A stretch of DNA of 62,633 nucleotides from an uncultured Anaerotruncus sp. (GCA_910586875.1 CAJUJI010000002.1:1-62633), one strand, 5' to 3'. Positions 1-8,731 are shown, counted from the first letter of the stretch. The notes: generated from the letters alone by a model not told the origin. Made by a program: numbers and translations.

Positions 1-50
1 CGATTATAGCATAATATTTACAAAAATACTATACTTTAAGCGGTGATTTG

Positions 51-59
51 TGCTATACT
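51..59 (+). promoter_or_regulatory. Probable extended -10 promoter of the PHP-regulator-aminotransferase genes
   Basis: TG at 51-52, one base, then TATACT at 54-59 form an extended -10 element. No good -35 box is seen 17 bases upstream, which an extended -10 can tolerate. An AAAGGAG ribosome-binding site follows before the ATG at 95. The region is AT-rich and close to the window edge, so other promoters may lie outside. Confidence 0.4.
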
Positions 60-94
60 AAAAAATAATTTCAGGGGAAAAGGAGTGAGAGAGC

Positions 95-913
95 ATGTTT
101 CGCAATATTTTTGACAGCCACACCCACTCGGACAATTCGCCAGACGCACAACATTCGGTCACTTTCATGTGCGAAAAAGCGATAGCGCAGAAGGTGTTGG
201 GGCTATGTATCACCGACCATTGCGAATTGCGCACCTATGAGCAGGAGCATTACGAAACGCGTATTGCACAATCGGTATTTGAGGCGCGCAAGGCACGCAA
301 AATTTTTAATGGCCGACTATCGGTAAGATGCGGCATTGAGCTTTCCGACATCCTATACGATCCAGCCCATGTACAACGGCTGTTGGAGCAATATACATTT
401 GATCTGGTGCTCGCGTCCCAGCACAATACCGCGGATGGGACAGACATCTATTACACCAATTTTAAAGAGTGGTCCGCCACAGATGTCGATACCTATCTAC
501 AATGGTATTTTGAAACGCTGATCGCGCTTGCAAAATGGAACAACTTTGATATCCTCGCCCATCTGACCTATCCGGTGCGCTATATCACCGGTGTACATAA
601 GATTTCGGTCGACCTGCACCGCTATGATGACCAGATTGACACGCTGCTGCGCATTCTGGTGCAAAACGGAAAAGGGATCGAAATTAACACCTCTGGTTTG
701 GGGCAGGAGCTTGGGGATACGATGCCGCCACTCACCTATGTTAAGCGCTATCGAGAATTAGGCGGAGAGTATATTACACTCGGCTCGGATGCGCACACAG
801 CAGACGCCATCGGCCATGGGATACAGGCCGGAATGCAGATGCTTTTGGATTCAGGCTTTCAATATTTCACATTCTATGAGGAGCGCTGTCCGCTCCAGAT
901 GAAAATTAGCTGA
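95..913 (+). CDS. PHP-domain phosphoesterase (histidinol-phosphatase HisK/HisJ family)
   Basis: This 272-residue protein is a single PHP-domain metal-dependent phosphoesterase. Metal-binding motifs occur in the expected order: DSHTHSD near residue 7, ITDHCE near 40, ASQHNT near 108, AHLTYP near 155 and LGSDAHTADAIGHG near 230. The family includes histidinol-phosphate phosphatase of histidine synthesis, but no his genes are near. The true substrate is therefore open, and a general sugar- or nucleotide-phosphate phosphatase is possible. The start follows AAAGGAG with good spacing. The gene lies 15 bases ahead of an Lrp-type regulator and is probably cotranscribed with it and the aminotransferase. 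Confidence 0.8.
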   Translation: MFRNIFDSHTHSDNSPDAQHSVTFMCEKAIAQKVLGLCITDHCELRTYEQEHYETRIAQSVFEARKARKIFNGRLSVRCGIELSDILYDPAHVQRLLEQYTFDLVLASQHNTADGTDIYYTNFKEWSATDVDTYLQWYFETLIALAKWNNFDILAHLTYPVRYITGVHKISVDLHRYDDQIDTLLRILVQNGKGIEINTSGLGQELGDTMPPLTYVKRYRELGGEYITLGSDAHTADAIGHGIQAGMQMLLDSGFQYFTFYEERCPLQMKIS

Positions 914-928
914 CAGGGGGAACAACCG

Positions 929-1423
929 ATGAAAGAAATGGATACACAAAAATTGCTGCGGCTGATCGCCGACAATGCGCAACTGCCAAACGAACAGATT
1001 GCGGTCATGCTGGGGGTACCGGTACAGGAGATCGCAGACGAAATTGCCCGACTGGAACGCGAGGGCATTATCAAAGGCTACAAGGCGCTGATTGACTGGG
1101 ACAAAACCGACCGGAACTTGGTTTCAGCACGCATTGAGATCAAGGTGACGCCTAAAGCAAATATGGGCTTTGAGGAAATCGCCTACACAATCTCGCAATT
1201 CCGTGAGGTGGAAACCTGTTATCTGATGAGCGGCGGCTATGACCTGGCGCTGACCATCAGCGGAAAGACCTTTAAAGATATTGCACTGTTCGTCGCCCAC
1301 CGGCTGGCACCACTGGATGCGGTCCAATCCACCTCCACCCATTTTGTACTGCGCAAATATAAGGAGCGCGGCGTACTAATTGTGGACGACATCAAGGACG
1401 AGAGGGAGGTAACCTCTCTGTGA
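929..1423 (+). CDS. Lrp/AsnC-family transcriptional regulator
   Basis: This 164-residue protein has the Lrp/AsnC layout. An N-terminal winged helix-turn-helix (about residues 5-55, containing LPNEQIAVMLGVPVQEIADEI and LEREGIIKGYKALID) is followed by a C-terminal RAM/ligand-binding domain (about 65-150, including VETCYLMSGGYDLALTI). Such proteins sense amino acids as octamers and control amino-acid metabolism. The stop overlaps the GTG start of the next aminotransferase by four bases, so the two are translationally coupled. Control of that aminotransferase is likely but inferred. GGGGG precedes the ATG. Confidence 0.88.
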   Translation: MKEMDTQKLLRLIADNAQLPNEQIAVMLGVPVQEIADEIARLEREGIIKGYKALIDWDKTDRNLVSARIEIKVTPKANMGFEEIAYTISQFREVETCYLMSGGYDLALTISGKTFKDIALFVAHRLAPLDAVQSTSTHFVLRKYKERGVLIVDDIKDEREVTSL

Positions 1424-2589
1424 TCAATTATGATAAGGTATTAAGTGAGCGCGCTGTCGCACTCAAGCCCTCTGGCATCCGCCGTTTTTTTGATATTGCA
1501 GCGGAGATGAAAGAGGTTATTTCATTGGGTGTGGGCGAACCGGATTTTAAAACGCCCTGGAGCATCCGTCATGCAGGAATCGAAAGTTTGGAAAAGGGGC
1601 ATACCTTTTATACAGCAAATGCAGGTCTATTGGCACTGCGTGTTGAGGCATGTCGCTATTTAAAGCGGCGCTTTTCGCTGGAATATGACCCCAAAAGCGA
1701 GCTGATCATCACTGTTGGCGGCAGCGAAGGCATTGACCTGTGCATCCGCGCGCTGGTTAACCCCGGTGATGAGGTGCTGGTGGTAGAACCCTCCTTTGTA
1801 TGCTATACACCACTGGTACAGATGATGGGGGCCGTTCCGGTGCCGATTGTCACCCACAGCGCGGACGGCTTTCGACTGACAGCGCAAGCTTTGCGTGCTG
1901 CGATTACCCCTAAAACCAAGCTGCTGATACTGCCCTATCCCAATAACCCGACCGGTGGCGTTATGCGCCGCCACCATCTGGAAGCGATCGCTGAGGTGTT
2001 ACGGGACACCGATATTATGGTGCTCTCGGACGAAATTTACGCCGAACTGACCTATGGGGAGGAACGGCATGTTCCATTCGCTGCAATAGACGGCATGTGG
2101 GAGCGCACCGTCACCATCAACGGCTTTTCCAAAGCGTATGCGATGACCGGCTGGCGGTTAGGTTATGCGGCTGGTCCGGCCCCCGTGGTGAAACAGATGA
2201 CCAAATTGCACCAATTTGAGATTATGTGCGCACCGACCACCAGCCAATATGCGGCAATTGAAGCGCTCAAAAACTGCGATGAAGAAATTGAGGCAATGCG
2301 GGAACAATACGATATGCGCCGCCGCCTGCTGGTGGATGGCTTTAACCGCATGGGGCTGACCTGCTTTGAGCCGGAGGGCGCCTTTTATGTGTTCCCCAGC
2401 ATCCGCTCCACCGGACTTTCCAGCAACGACTTCTGCATGAAGCTGTTGGAGACGGAACATGTCGCCGTGGTGCCGGGCGACGCGTTCGGAAGCTGTGGAG
2501 AGGGCTTTGTCCGCGTGTCCTATTCCTACTCGATTGCGCATCTTGTAGAGGCGCTCAAACGAATCGAGCGATTTGTCAAATCCCTTTGA
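1420..2589 (+). CDS. PLP-dependent class I/II aminotransferase
   Basis: This 389-residue fold-type I aminotransferase transfers an amino group between an amino acid and a 2-oxo acid with pyridoxal phosphate. Visible motifs are GVGEPDFKTP near residue 38, YPNNPTGG near 175, SDEIYAEL near 205 (PLP-binding Asp and Tyr), the Schiff-base lysine in SKAYAMTGWRLGY near 235, and the carboxylate-binding Arg in GFVRVSYS near 365. It resembles aspartate/aromatic (AspC, PatA) subfamilies, but the substrate cannot be read from sequence. It begins with GTG, overlapping the Lrp-type regulator by four bases, and ends 14 bases before rqcH. Confidence 0.9.
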   Translation: MINYDKVLSERAVALKPSGIRRFFDIAAEMKEVISLGVGEPDFKTPWSIRHAGIESLEKGHTFYTANAGLLALRVEACRYLKRRFSLEYDPKSELIITVGGSEGIDLCIRALVNPGDEVLVVEPSFVCYTPLVQMMGAVPVPIVTHSADGFRLTAQALRAAITPKTKLLILPYPNNPTGGVMRRHHLEAIAEVLRDTDIMVLSDEIYAELTYGEERHVPFAAIDGMWERTVTINGFSKAYAMTGWRLGYAAGPAPVVKQMTKLHQFEIMCAPTTSQYAAIEALKNCDEEIEAMREQYDMRRRLLVDGFNRMGLTCFEPEGAFYVFPSIRSTGLSSNDFCMKLLETEHVAVVPGDAFGSCGEGFVRVSYSYSIAHLVEALKRIERFVKSL

Positions 2590-2603
2590 TTTAGGAGGAA
2601 ATC

Positions 2604-4364
2604 ATGCCGTTAGACGGAGTATTTCTCAGCCAGATAAAAAATGAACTGGAGCCGGTGCTGTTGGGCGGACGGGTGGACAAAATTCATCAGCCAGCTAAAG
2701 AAACGGTCGTGATCGCCATGCGCGCAAAAGCTGGCAATCATAAACTGTTGCTGTCCGCATCGGCCTCTAATCCGCGGCTGCATCTTACCACCCAGCCACA
2801 GGATAACCCCAAAGCGCCGCCGATGTTCTGTATGCTCATGCGCAAGCATCTTTCCGGCGCAAAGCTGGTCGCGCTGCGACAGATCGGCCTAGACCGGATT
2901 TTGCACTTTGACTTTGAAACCACCAACGAGCTAGGTGACCGGGTAGTGCTCACCCTTGCGGTTGAGATTATGGGCCGCCATAGCAACATTATCCTGGTGG
3001 ACCAGAATAACCGCATCATTGATGCAGTCAAGCGGATCAATGATGAGATGTCCCGTGTACGGCCGATTTTGCCGGGGATGAGCTATACATTGGTTCCCGC
3101 ACAGGATCGACTGAACATCTTCACCGCGGCGCCTGCACAGGTGCTGGAACGGGTGCACAACAGCGAACAGGAGCTTTCCCGCGCGCTGCTGGGGGCGCTA
3201 GAGGGAATGAGTCCGCTAGTTTGCCGCGAAATTGCCCATCATGTCACCCGTGGTACCGAAATTACCTCCTCCCTGCTTGACGAGGAACAGCAAACCCGCC
3301 TGCGCTTTTATCTCGCGCAGTTATCCGACCGGCTAAATGCAGGCCAGACAACACCAACTATGCTCGTGGATGCGAGCGGCAAACCAAAGGATTTCACCTA
3401 TTTGGATATCAACCAATATGGGCATACGCTTGTTTCACGTTCATTTCAGACCTACAGCGAACTGTTGGACAGCTTTTATAGCGAGCGCGACCGGATCGAC
3501 CGGATGCGCCAGCGTGGAGCCGATTTGCTCAAGCTGCTGGTCAACCTCTCCGACCGTGTGGCACGCAAACTGGCAACCCAGCGGGAGGAGCTGAAAGCGT
3601 CCACCGAGCGGGAGATGTGGAAGGTTTACGGGGATCTGATCAATTCCAATTTATATATATTGGAACGCGGGATGCCATCCGCCGAATTGGACAATTATTA
3701 TGAGGCAGGCTGCCCCAAAGTAAAAATACCATTGGATGTGATGTTAACTCCCGCGCAAAATGCACAGCGCTACTATGCAAAATACCGCAAGGCCGACACC
3801 GCAGAACGCAAGCTGCGGGAGCTGATTGCGCAGGGAGAGGCCGAGCTGCAATATTTTGATACGGTGTTTGACGAGCTGGCGCGCGCCTCGTTGGAGAGCG
3901 AGCTAAACGCGATTCGCACCGAGCTCGCGGAACAAGGGTATGTACGAAAAACGATCAAACGCGGGATGAAAGAGGAGAAGCTGCAACCGCTGCGCTATCG
4001 TTCGGACGATGGGTTCACCATCCTGTGCGGACGCAACAATACACAGAATGACCGGCTCACCCTGCGTGAGAGCCGCAACAGTGACATTTGGTTCCATACA
4101 CAAAAAATTCCAGGTTCGCATGTCATCATTCAAACGGAAGGCAAGCTGGTGCCAAACCGTACCTTGGAACAAGCTGCAATTATTGCGGCGTATCATTCCA
4201 ATGCGCGGGAATCGGCAAAGGTTGCGGTCGATTATACGCAAATTCGCAATGTGCGCAAGCACCCTGCAAATAAGCCTGGACTTGTGCTGTACGAGCCGTT
4301 CCAAACCGCAATTGTGGACCCCGATCATATATTGGTTGCACGTCTTGCGCAAGCAGCCAAATAA
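2604..4364 (+). CDS. rqcH: Ribosome quality control protein RqcH (NFACT/Rqc2 family)
   Basis: The 586-residue protein matches bacterial RqcH (formerly fibronectin-binding protein FbpA). It binds stalled 50S subunits carrying peptidyl-tRNA and adds C-terminal alanine tails. The N-terminal NFACT-N domain (about 1-180) has the conserved Asp-Arg pair in IGLDRILHF. A helical and coiled-coil middle follows (about 270-430), then NFACT-R at the C-terminus (about 450-560) with DIWFHTQKIPGSHVII. Length is normal for the family. It follows the aminotransferase by 14 bases with an AGGAGG site, and ends at a hairpin terminator. Confidence 0.92.
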   Translation: MPLDGVFLSQIKNELEPVLLGGRVDKIHQPAKETVVIAMRAKAGNHKLLLSASASNPRLHLTTQPQDNPKAPPMFCMLMRKHLSGAKLVALRQIGLDRILHFDFETTNELGDRVVLTLAVEIMGRHSNIILVDQNNRIIDAVKRINDEMSRVRPILPGMSYTLVPAQDRLNIFTAAPAQVLERVHNSEQELSRALLGALEGMSPLVCREIAHHVTRGTEITSSLLDEEQQTRLRFYLAQLSDRLNAGQTTPTMLVDASGKPKDFTYLDINQYGHTLVSRSFQTYSELLDSFYSERDRIDRMRQRGADLLKLLVNLSDRVARKLATQREELKASTEREMWKVYGDLINSNLYILERGMPSAELDNYYEAGCPKVKIPLDVMLTPAQNAQRYYAKYRKADTAERKLRELIAQGEAELQYFDTVFDELARASLESELNAIRTELAEQGYVRKTIKRGMKEEKLQPLRYRSDDGFTILCGRNNTQNDRLTLRESRNSDIWFHTQKIPGSHVIIQTEGKLVPNRTLEQAAIIAAYHSNARESAKVAVDYTQIRNVRKHPANKPGLVLYEPFQTAIVDPDHILVARLAQAAK

Positions 4365-4369
4365 ACAAT

Positions 4370-4392
4370 CGCTGGCTATACCAGCGGTTTTA
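4370..4392 (+). terminator. Rho-independent terminator after rqcH
   Basis: CGCTGG (4370-4375), a five-base loop and CCAGCG (4381-4386) form a perfect stem followed by GTTTTAC. It begins six bases after the rqcH stop and ends the first plus-strand transcription unit. Confidence 0.75.
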
Positions 4393-4466
4393 CTTATGCA
4401 AGTATAACCTGCTGCTACTAGCTGCCATTGCAATGGTAAATACAGTCTAAAATTTGCGAAAGATTG

Positions 4467-4690
4467 TTACTTTCTACCCTTAAAAGGGTCTTCTTATTCT
4501 CTAAAAGTCAATTGATCTTTAGGCTTACCTTCTTCCAACTGGCGTTGGATATACTCGGCGATCCTTTTGATGTTTTTTCCTACTGTATCTGCATAATCCC
4601 TAGCACCAATAAATTCGCATGTCTTTCATGAATCATTAAACTGCTCTTTTCCTTGAGAAAACCCATAAAACTTGAAACACCTATTCATCA
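4467..4690 (-). pseudogene. Decayed IS200/IS605-family TnpA (Y1 transposase), C-terminal fragment
   Basis: Read on the minus strand, one frame gives VSSFMGFLKEKSSLMIHERHANL (written here only as SSFMGFLKEKSS then LMIHERHANL). A second frame gives GARDYADTVGKN, then KRIAEYIQRQLEE, then DQLTFRE, a TAA at 4494-4496, and EDPFKGRK before a final TAA at 4467-4469. These blocks and their order are typical of the second half of IS200-type Y1 transposases of about 150 residues. The frame changes near 4605, codons between the blocks are lost, and a nonsense codon interrupts the tail. The N-terminal half with the HUH motif is absent. It is therefore a dead remnant; no terminal hairpins of the element were recognised. 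Confidence 0.75.
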
Positions 4691-4771
4691 AAAGGAATTT
4701 TTTGTCTGTTGCATCGCTAAAGCCTTTTTCTCTCCGCTGATATAGTCGGTGGTTATTTCCACAATACAAGG

Positions 4772-4810
4772 AAAAGCCGCTCCCATGCACAAAGCAAGGG
4801 AGCGGCTTTT
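4772..4810 (-). terminator. Terminator of the TRAP operon
   Basis: Thirteen-base arms AAAAGCCGCTCCC (4772-4784) and GGGAGCGGCTTTT (4798-4810) are exactly complementary around a 13-base loop. The stem lies 16 bases beyond the dctQ stop. T-runs flank both ends, so it could work in both directions. Confidence 0.85.
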
Positions 4811-4825
4811 CTCATAAGAAGTGGT

Positions 4826-5314
4826 TCAGGTCTGGCTAGATTTAAAAGAAAGGGCAACTTGGACCAGCTTACGAATTGCAAAGATTGCAAACAAGAAGCT
4901 GCCGATCAGATACCCCAGGTTGACCAACCACAAAGGCACCTGCATAACAGGAGTCATTTCACCAGAGCTCAGCTGGGTGGAAACGATGGTATAGGTCTGT
5001 GTAGTCATAAACACACCAAAGATAATTCCCAAAGCCATCTGTACAGCTTTAAGCAGCTTGCGTGCAACTGGCTTTTTGGAAAGCATATCCTCTACCAAGT
5101 CCAGCCCGATCAGTGCGTTTGATTCATAAGCGACAGCCGCACCAATGAACACCAGCCAAATGAAGAAGATACGCACAAACTCATCTGTCCATGCCACAGG
5201 GATATTCAGCAAACGGGCTACGACGCCATAGGTGACAACAATAATTGTAGTCAAAACGGCAAAGCCCATAATACCCTGCAAAATCTTGGTAATTTGCTGT
5301 ATGGTTTTCTGCAT
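4826..5314 (-). CDS. dctQ: TRAP transporter small permease subunit DctQ
   Basis: The 162-residue membrane protein has four predicted hydrophobic helices and the DctQ signature around WTDEFVRIFFIWLVFIGAAVAY (central part DEFVRIFFIWLVFIGA, about residues 42-57). DctQ is the small membrane subunit of tripartite ATP-independent periplasmic transporters, which use an ion gradient and a soluble binding protein. Its ribosome-binding site GAGGAG lies within the last codons of the upstream cyclase gene, five bases away, indicating tight coupling. It is the last gene of the dctM-dctP-cyclase-dctQ operon. Confidence 0.9.
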   Translation of the reverse strand: MQKTIQQITKILQGIMGFAVLTTIIVVTYGVVARLLNIPVAWTDEFVRIFFIWLVFIGAAVAYESNALIGLDLVEDMLSKKPVARKLLKAVQMALGIIFGVFMTTQTYTIVSTQLSSGEMTPVMQVPLWLVNLGYLIGSFLFAIFAIRKLVQVALSFKSSQT

Positions 5315-5319
5315 TCAAA

Positions 5320-6000
5320 TCACTCCTCAACCACAGCGATGACACGGATTTGCGAGCCATCTGCCTGCTGGGTATTCAGGGGAAGTGCAACAATTTCGCA
5401 TACCGGCACGCCAATTTCCCATAGGTTGGTCATGTACTCAATTTGGAGAATCTTTCCCTCTTTCAGCACATGGTCATGCACTGGCTGCACAATCTCATTG
5501 AGGTTTTTGCAGGTGCGGATTTTACGAATTTCATAATCCTGCGGGAAATCGTAACCGACAACCTTCGGCGCATAATCCCGAATCCAGATGCCGCCATCCT
5601 CGGTGACATAAGGGGAATTGTCCCAAAACTCGGTTGTTTTCCAAGATACCTTCTTGCCGCGGTCGGTGCGCAGCAACAGATAATCAAAATGCTCGCCTTT
5701 ATAGTCTTTTGTCGCTTCCTCCAGCATAGCAGCAGTAATGCCCTCATTGTCCGCTACATGTGTCAAATCCACCACCAGCGCGCGCCCGATGCACCAGTCT
5801 GCAATCGGGTAACTATCCAGATTGACGCCGTTCGGATCGTGATGAATCGGTGCGTCAATGTGGGTGAACCAATGGGACTCCAGATTATAAGCTGTGCACT
5901 GCCAGGGGTCGCCGTTCACGTGCATTTTCGGCTTGCTGAAATGGATGCCATATCTCCAATGCTCTTCAATCGGCAGGGTTAAATCAACAATACGTCTCAT
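5320..6000 (-). CDS. Cyclase-family metal-dependent hydrolase (kynurenine formamidase-like fold)
   Basis: This 226-residue protein belongs to the cyclase superfamily (PF04199), which includes kynurenine formamidase and isatin hydrolase; members hydrolyse amide or lactam-like bonds with bound metal. The metal-ligand block reads SHWFTHIDAPIHH near residue 43, corresponding to the family HxGTHxDxPxH pattern but with Phe where Gly is usual. A further conserved block VGYDFPQDYE lies near 147. It sits between dctP and dctQ of one TRAP operon, so it probably acts on the imported compound. The substrate cannot be named from sequence. The start follows GGAGGG. Confidence 0.8.
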   Translation of the reverse strand: MRRIVDLTLPIEEHWRYGIHFSKPKMHVNGDPWQCTAYNLESHWFTHIDAPIHHDPNGVNLDSYPIADWCIGRALVVDLTHVADNEGITAAMLEEATKDYKGEHFDYLLLRTDRGKKVSWKTTEFWDNSPYVTEDGGIWIRDYAPKVVGYDFPQDYEIRKIRTCKNLNEIVQPVHDHVLKEGKILQIEYMTNLWEIGVPVCEIVALPLNTQQADGSQIRVIAVVEE

Positions 6001-6033
6001 GCAAGGTCCCTCCTAAATGATGACTAAAATAGT

Positions 6034-7062
6034 TTAGCCTTTGATCATCTTGATCAGCTCATCGCCGCACTGCTCGGTAAAGATCGAGTAAACCGGCTCG
6101 GTCAGCGCCTGGAACTTTTCAATCTCCGGATTCTCTTCGATCTCTACGCCTTCATCCAGCAACTGCTGTTTTGCAGCAGCATCCGCCTCGGTCGCAGCGT
6201 CACGCTGTACCTTCTGTGCAGCAACCGCAGCGTCACGGACAATCTGCATCTGCTCGTCGGAGAGCTTATCAACCGTCTTCTGGCTGATCGAAAGGAGGAA
6301 TGGAGTATAAACATGGTTGGTCAGTGTAACATAATCCTGAACCTCAGAGAATTTACGGAAAACAATCTCTGCCAGCGGGTTCTCCTGTGCATTTACCGTA
6401 CCAACCTGCAACGCAGTGTACAGCTCGGACGCATCGATACTGGTCGGCAGTGCGCCCAGCGCCTTCCATGCCTCTACCTGAACGGTTGCAGGCAATGTAC
6501 GCATCTTGACACCCTTCAGATCATCCGGGGTCTTAACCGGACGGACGTTGTTGGAGAGCTGACGCATACCGTTCTCCCAGAAGCACAGACCAACAATCCC
6601 TTTTTCCGCCAATTTTTCAAAAATAACATCCTTGGTCGGGCCATCAACCGCTGCACGTGCCTCCTCCACATTGGAGAACATGAAAGGCAGCTCATAAACC
6701 TGGATATCAGGCACCAGACCGGCATAATAGGAGTCACCGGAAACGCCGATATCAACGGTACCCTGCTGCAAGCCCTGAACCATCGAGGTTGCGTCGCCCA
6801 GCTCGGTATCAAAATAAGCGGTTGCCTGGATGCTGCCGCCAGACTTCTCGTTGAGCTCTTTTACAAAGAATTCCATACCAATACCGGTTGGCGTATTTTT
6901 GGGGATAGAGCCCGCGAAAACGCTCATTTTAACCGGGTCCGAGCTGGCAGAACCGCCTCCATTGCTCGCTGCACCAGACGAAGCATTCGGTTTCGAACCG
7001 CCGCATGCAGCCAAACCGGCAACCATAGCTGTTGCCATTAAAACTGACAAAAACTTTTTCAT
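6034..7062 (-). CDS. dctP: TRAP transporter solute-binding protein DctP (lipoprotein)
   Basis: The 342-residue protein begins MKKFLSVLMATAMVAGLAAC, a lipoprotein signal peptide with lipobox LAAC, followed by a Gly/Ser linker. The mature part is a DctP-type extracytoplasmic binding protein, with FVKELNEKSGGSIQATAYFDTELGD early and GVKMRTLP near residue 155. The Arg in the latter region usually binds the substrate carboxylate. An AAGGAG site at 7074-7079 selects the ATG at 7060-7062; an upstream in-frame codon lacks such a site. It lies 71 bases after dctM and feeds substrate to DctM/DctQ. Confidence 0.92.
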   Translation of the reverse strand: MKKFLSVLMATAMVAGLAACGGSKPNASSGAASNGGGSASSDPVKMSVFAGSIPKNTPTGIGMEFFVKELNEKSGGSIQATAYFDTELGDATSMVQGLQQGTVDIGVSGDSYYAGLVPDIQVYELPFMFSNVEEARAAVDGPTKDVIFEKLAEKGIVGLCFWENGMRQLSNNVRPVKTPDDLKGVKMRTLPATVQVEAWKALGALPTSIDASELYTALQVGTVNAQENPLAEIVFRKFSEVQDYVTLTNHVYTPFLLSISQKTVDKLSDEQMQIVRDAAVAAQKVQRDAATEADAAAKQQLLDEGVEIEENPEIEKFQALTEPVYSIFTEQCGDELIKMIKG

Positions 7063-7133
7063 ATTGATACAAACTCCTTTTCGTTGTGAATTAGAATCGA
7101 AATAGACCAAAAGCACAAAGCCCCTTTATTCTG

Positions 7134-8405
7134 TTACAGATTCGGCAGATAGGTGGAAAGGCCAGGAACCAATACCACAAAAGCCATACCAGCAAACATT
7201 GCAATCAAGAAAGCTGGAAGCTGTGGAATGATCTTGTGTACCGGACGGTTACCAACCGAGGAAGCAACAAACAGGTTGATGCCAACCGGAGGGGTTACAA
7301 GGCCAATACACAGGGTTACTACCATTACTGCACCAAACTGCATCAGGTCGATCCCATAGCTGGAAGCAGCTGGACAAAGAATCGGCGCAAAAATCATCAG
7401 CGCAGGAACTGCATCGATAAAGCAGCCAGCCACCAACAGCATCGCACAAACCGCAAACATAAACAGAATCGGGTTACTAATCATCGATTTGAAGCCGTTT
7501 GCAACCGCCTGAGGGATGCCCTCACGGGTCAGCACCCAACCAAACGCCTGGGTTGCACCAACGATCATCATAATACCAGCCGCGCCCTTAAAGGATTTGT
7601 AAAGCACCGGACAAATATCCGAGATTTTCAGCTCCTTATAAACAAACACGCCTATAATCAAACTATAAAAACATGCAACCGCTGCTGACTCGGTGGGGGT
7701 AAACTTACCAGAATAGATACCGCCTAGGATAATCAGCGGGGTAAGCAGCGCCCAGAACGCATCGAGGAAGGTTTTTACAACGGTGGGCAGATGGAATTTA
7801 CCGCTGCCCTTGTAGCCGCGTTTTACACAAATCCAAACCGCTACAATAATCATCAGCAAGCCCATCAGCAGGCCAGGAACAAGACCGCTAAGCAGCATGT
7901 CCCCTACCGACAAGCCCGCTGTAACCGCATACAAAACCATCAGAATGCTTGGAGGAATCAGCGGTCCGAAAATTCCGGCGGCAGCCTGAAGCGCGCACGC
8001 GAAATCCTCATCATAGTTTTCGTCGGTCATTGCAGGAATCATCGTACCGCCAACCGCAGCCGTCGTTGCTGCTCCGGCACCTGTCATCGCCGCAAAAATC
8101 ATACTAGAAATAACTGTTACAATCGCCATGCCGCCTGGCAGCGAGCCGACCAATGCCTTTGCAAAATTGACAATTCGTTTCGAGATGCCGCCGAACTCCA
8201 TCAGCGAACCGGCCACCACGAAAAATGGCACCGCCATCAAGGTGAACTTGTCAATGCCGGCAAGCATCTGCTGTGCAATAATGATGGGCGGGATATCGAC
8301 AAACACTGTCATATAAAACAGTGCCGCCAGGCAAAGCGAAACTGCCACTGGGATACCAACAAACATCAGCACAAAAAAGCTAATAATGATAATACTGCCA
8401 GTCAT
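7134..8405 (-). CDS. dctM: TRAP transporter large permease subunit DctM
   Basis: The 423-residue protein has about twelve hydrophobic helices and the DctM (PF06808) landmarks: IPVAVSLCLAALFY at the start, MTGAGAATTAAVGGTMIPAM in the first half, FGPLIPPSI, FTPTESAAVACFYSL in the middle and GLVTPPVGINLFVASS near the end. It is the transport channel of a TRAP system. AAGGAG precedes its ATG. It is the first gene of the operon, 119 bases downstream of a sigma-54 -24/-12 promoter. Confidence 0.93.
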   Translation of the reverse strand: MTGSIIIISFFVLMFVGIPVAVSLCLAALFYMTVFVDIPPIIIAQQMLAGIDKFTLMAVPFFVVAGSLMEFGGISKRIVNFAKALVGSLPGGMAIVTVISSMIFAAMTGAGAATTAAVGGTMIPAMTDENYDEDFACALQAAAGIFGPLIPPSILMVLYAVTAGLSVGDMLLSGLVPGLLMGLLMIIVAVWICVKRGYKGSGKFHLPTVVKTFLDAFWALLTPLIILGGIYSGKFTPTESAAVACFYSLIIGVFVYKELKISDICPVLYKSFKGAAGIMMIVGATQAFGWVLTREGIPQAVANGFKSMISNPILFMFAVCAMLLVAGCFIDAVPALMIFAPILCPAASSYGIDLMQFGAVMVVTLCIGLVTPPVGINLFVASSVGNRPVHKIIPQLPAFLIAMFAGMAFVVLVPGLSTYLPNL

Positions 8406-8523
8406 TTAACCACTCCTTTTACCAAACTGAATCAGCCAGTTCCCTCCTAAAACCGACCGCAAATAAAAAATTGCATATCCATACAAACCAAGTATTTGTT
8501 TCAATATGCTGTTATTATATCTA

Positions 8524-8538
8524 GCAAATTTAGCGCCA
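8524..8538 (-). promoter_or_regulatory. Sigma-54 (-24/-12) promoter of the TRAP operon
   Basis: On the minus strand the 15 bases read TGGCGCTAAATTTGC. This matches the sigma-54 consensus TGGCAC-N5-TTGC with the invariant GG and GC exactly ten bases apart. It lies 119 bases ahead of dctM and downstream of a gene encoding a sigma-54 activator. Transcription should start about 12 bases downstream, near 8512. No convincing sigma-70 promoter competes. Confidence 0.8.
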
Positions 8539-8688
8539 AATAACCCAGTATTGGAAAATTATGTATAGATACCTAATTTCCAATGAAAGCTTTTATGCAA
8601 AAAAGCAATGTTTCTCCACACAAAAAGTGGTTTTGAAAAAATACTTTCCAGAAAATTTACAGATTGCTAAAAATTTATCTAAGATTTC

Positions 8689-8729
8689 GCAACAACTACA
8701 ACATATTTTATGTTGCGCGCATCGTGCAA
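8689..8729. promoter_or_regulatory. Candidate upstream activator site(s) for the sigma-54 regulator
   Basis: A perfect dyad CAACATA-TTT-TATGTTG lies at 8699-8715. It is nested in a wider GCAAC (8689-8693) ... GTTGC (8712-8716) pair and followed by GCAA at 8726-8729. The dyad is about 165 bases upstream of the -24/-12 promoter, the usual range for enhancer-binding proteins. The half-site GTTGC/GCAAC also forms a dyad ahead of the regulator gene itself. The rest of the 8406-8731 gap is AT-rich with no gene seen. Confidence 0.5.
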
Positions 8730-8731
8730 AT

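Noticed and set aside
4691..4800. Coding tail reading EITTDYISGEKKALAMQQTKNSF on the minus strand
   Set aside because: It crosses the TRAP terminator stem and ends in two stops beside the TnpA remnant; no start or family match.
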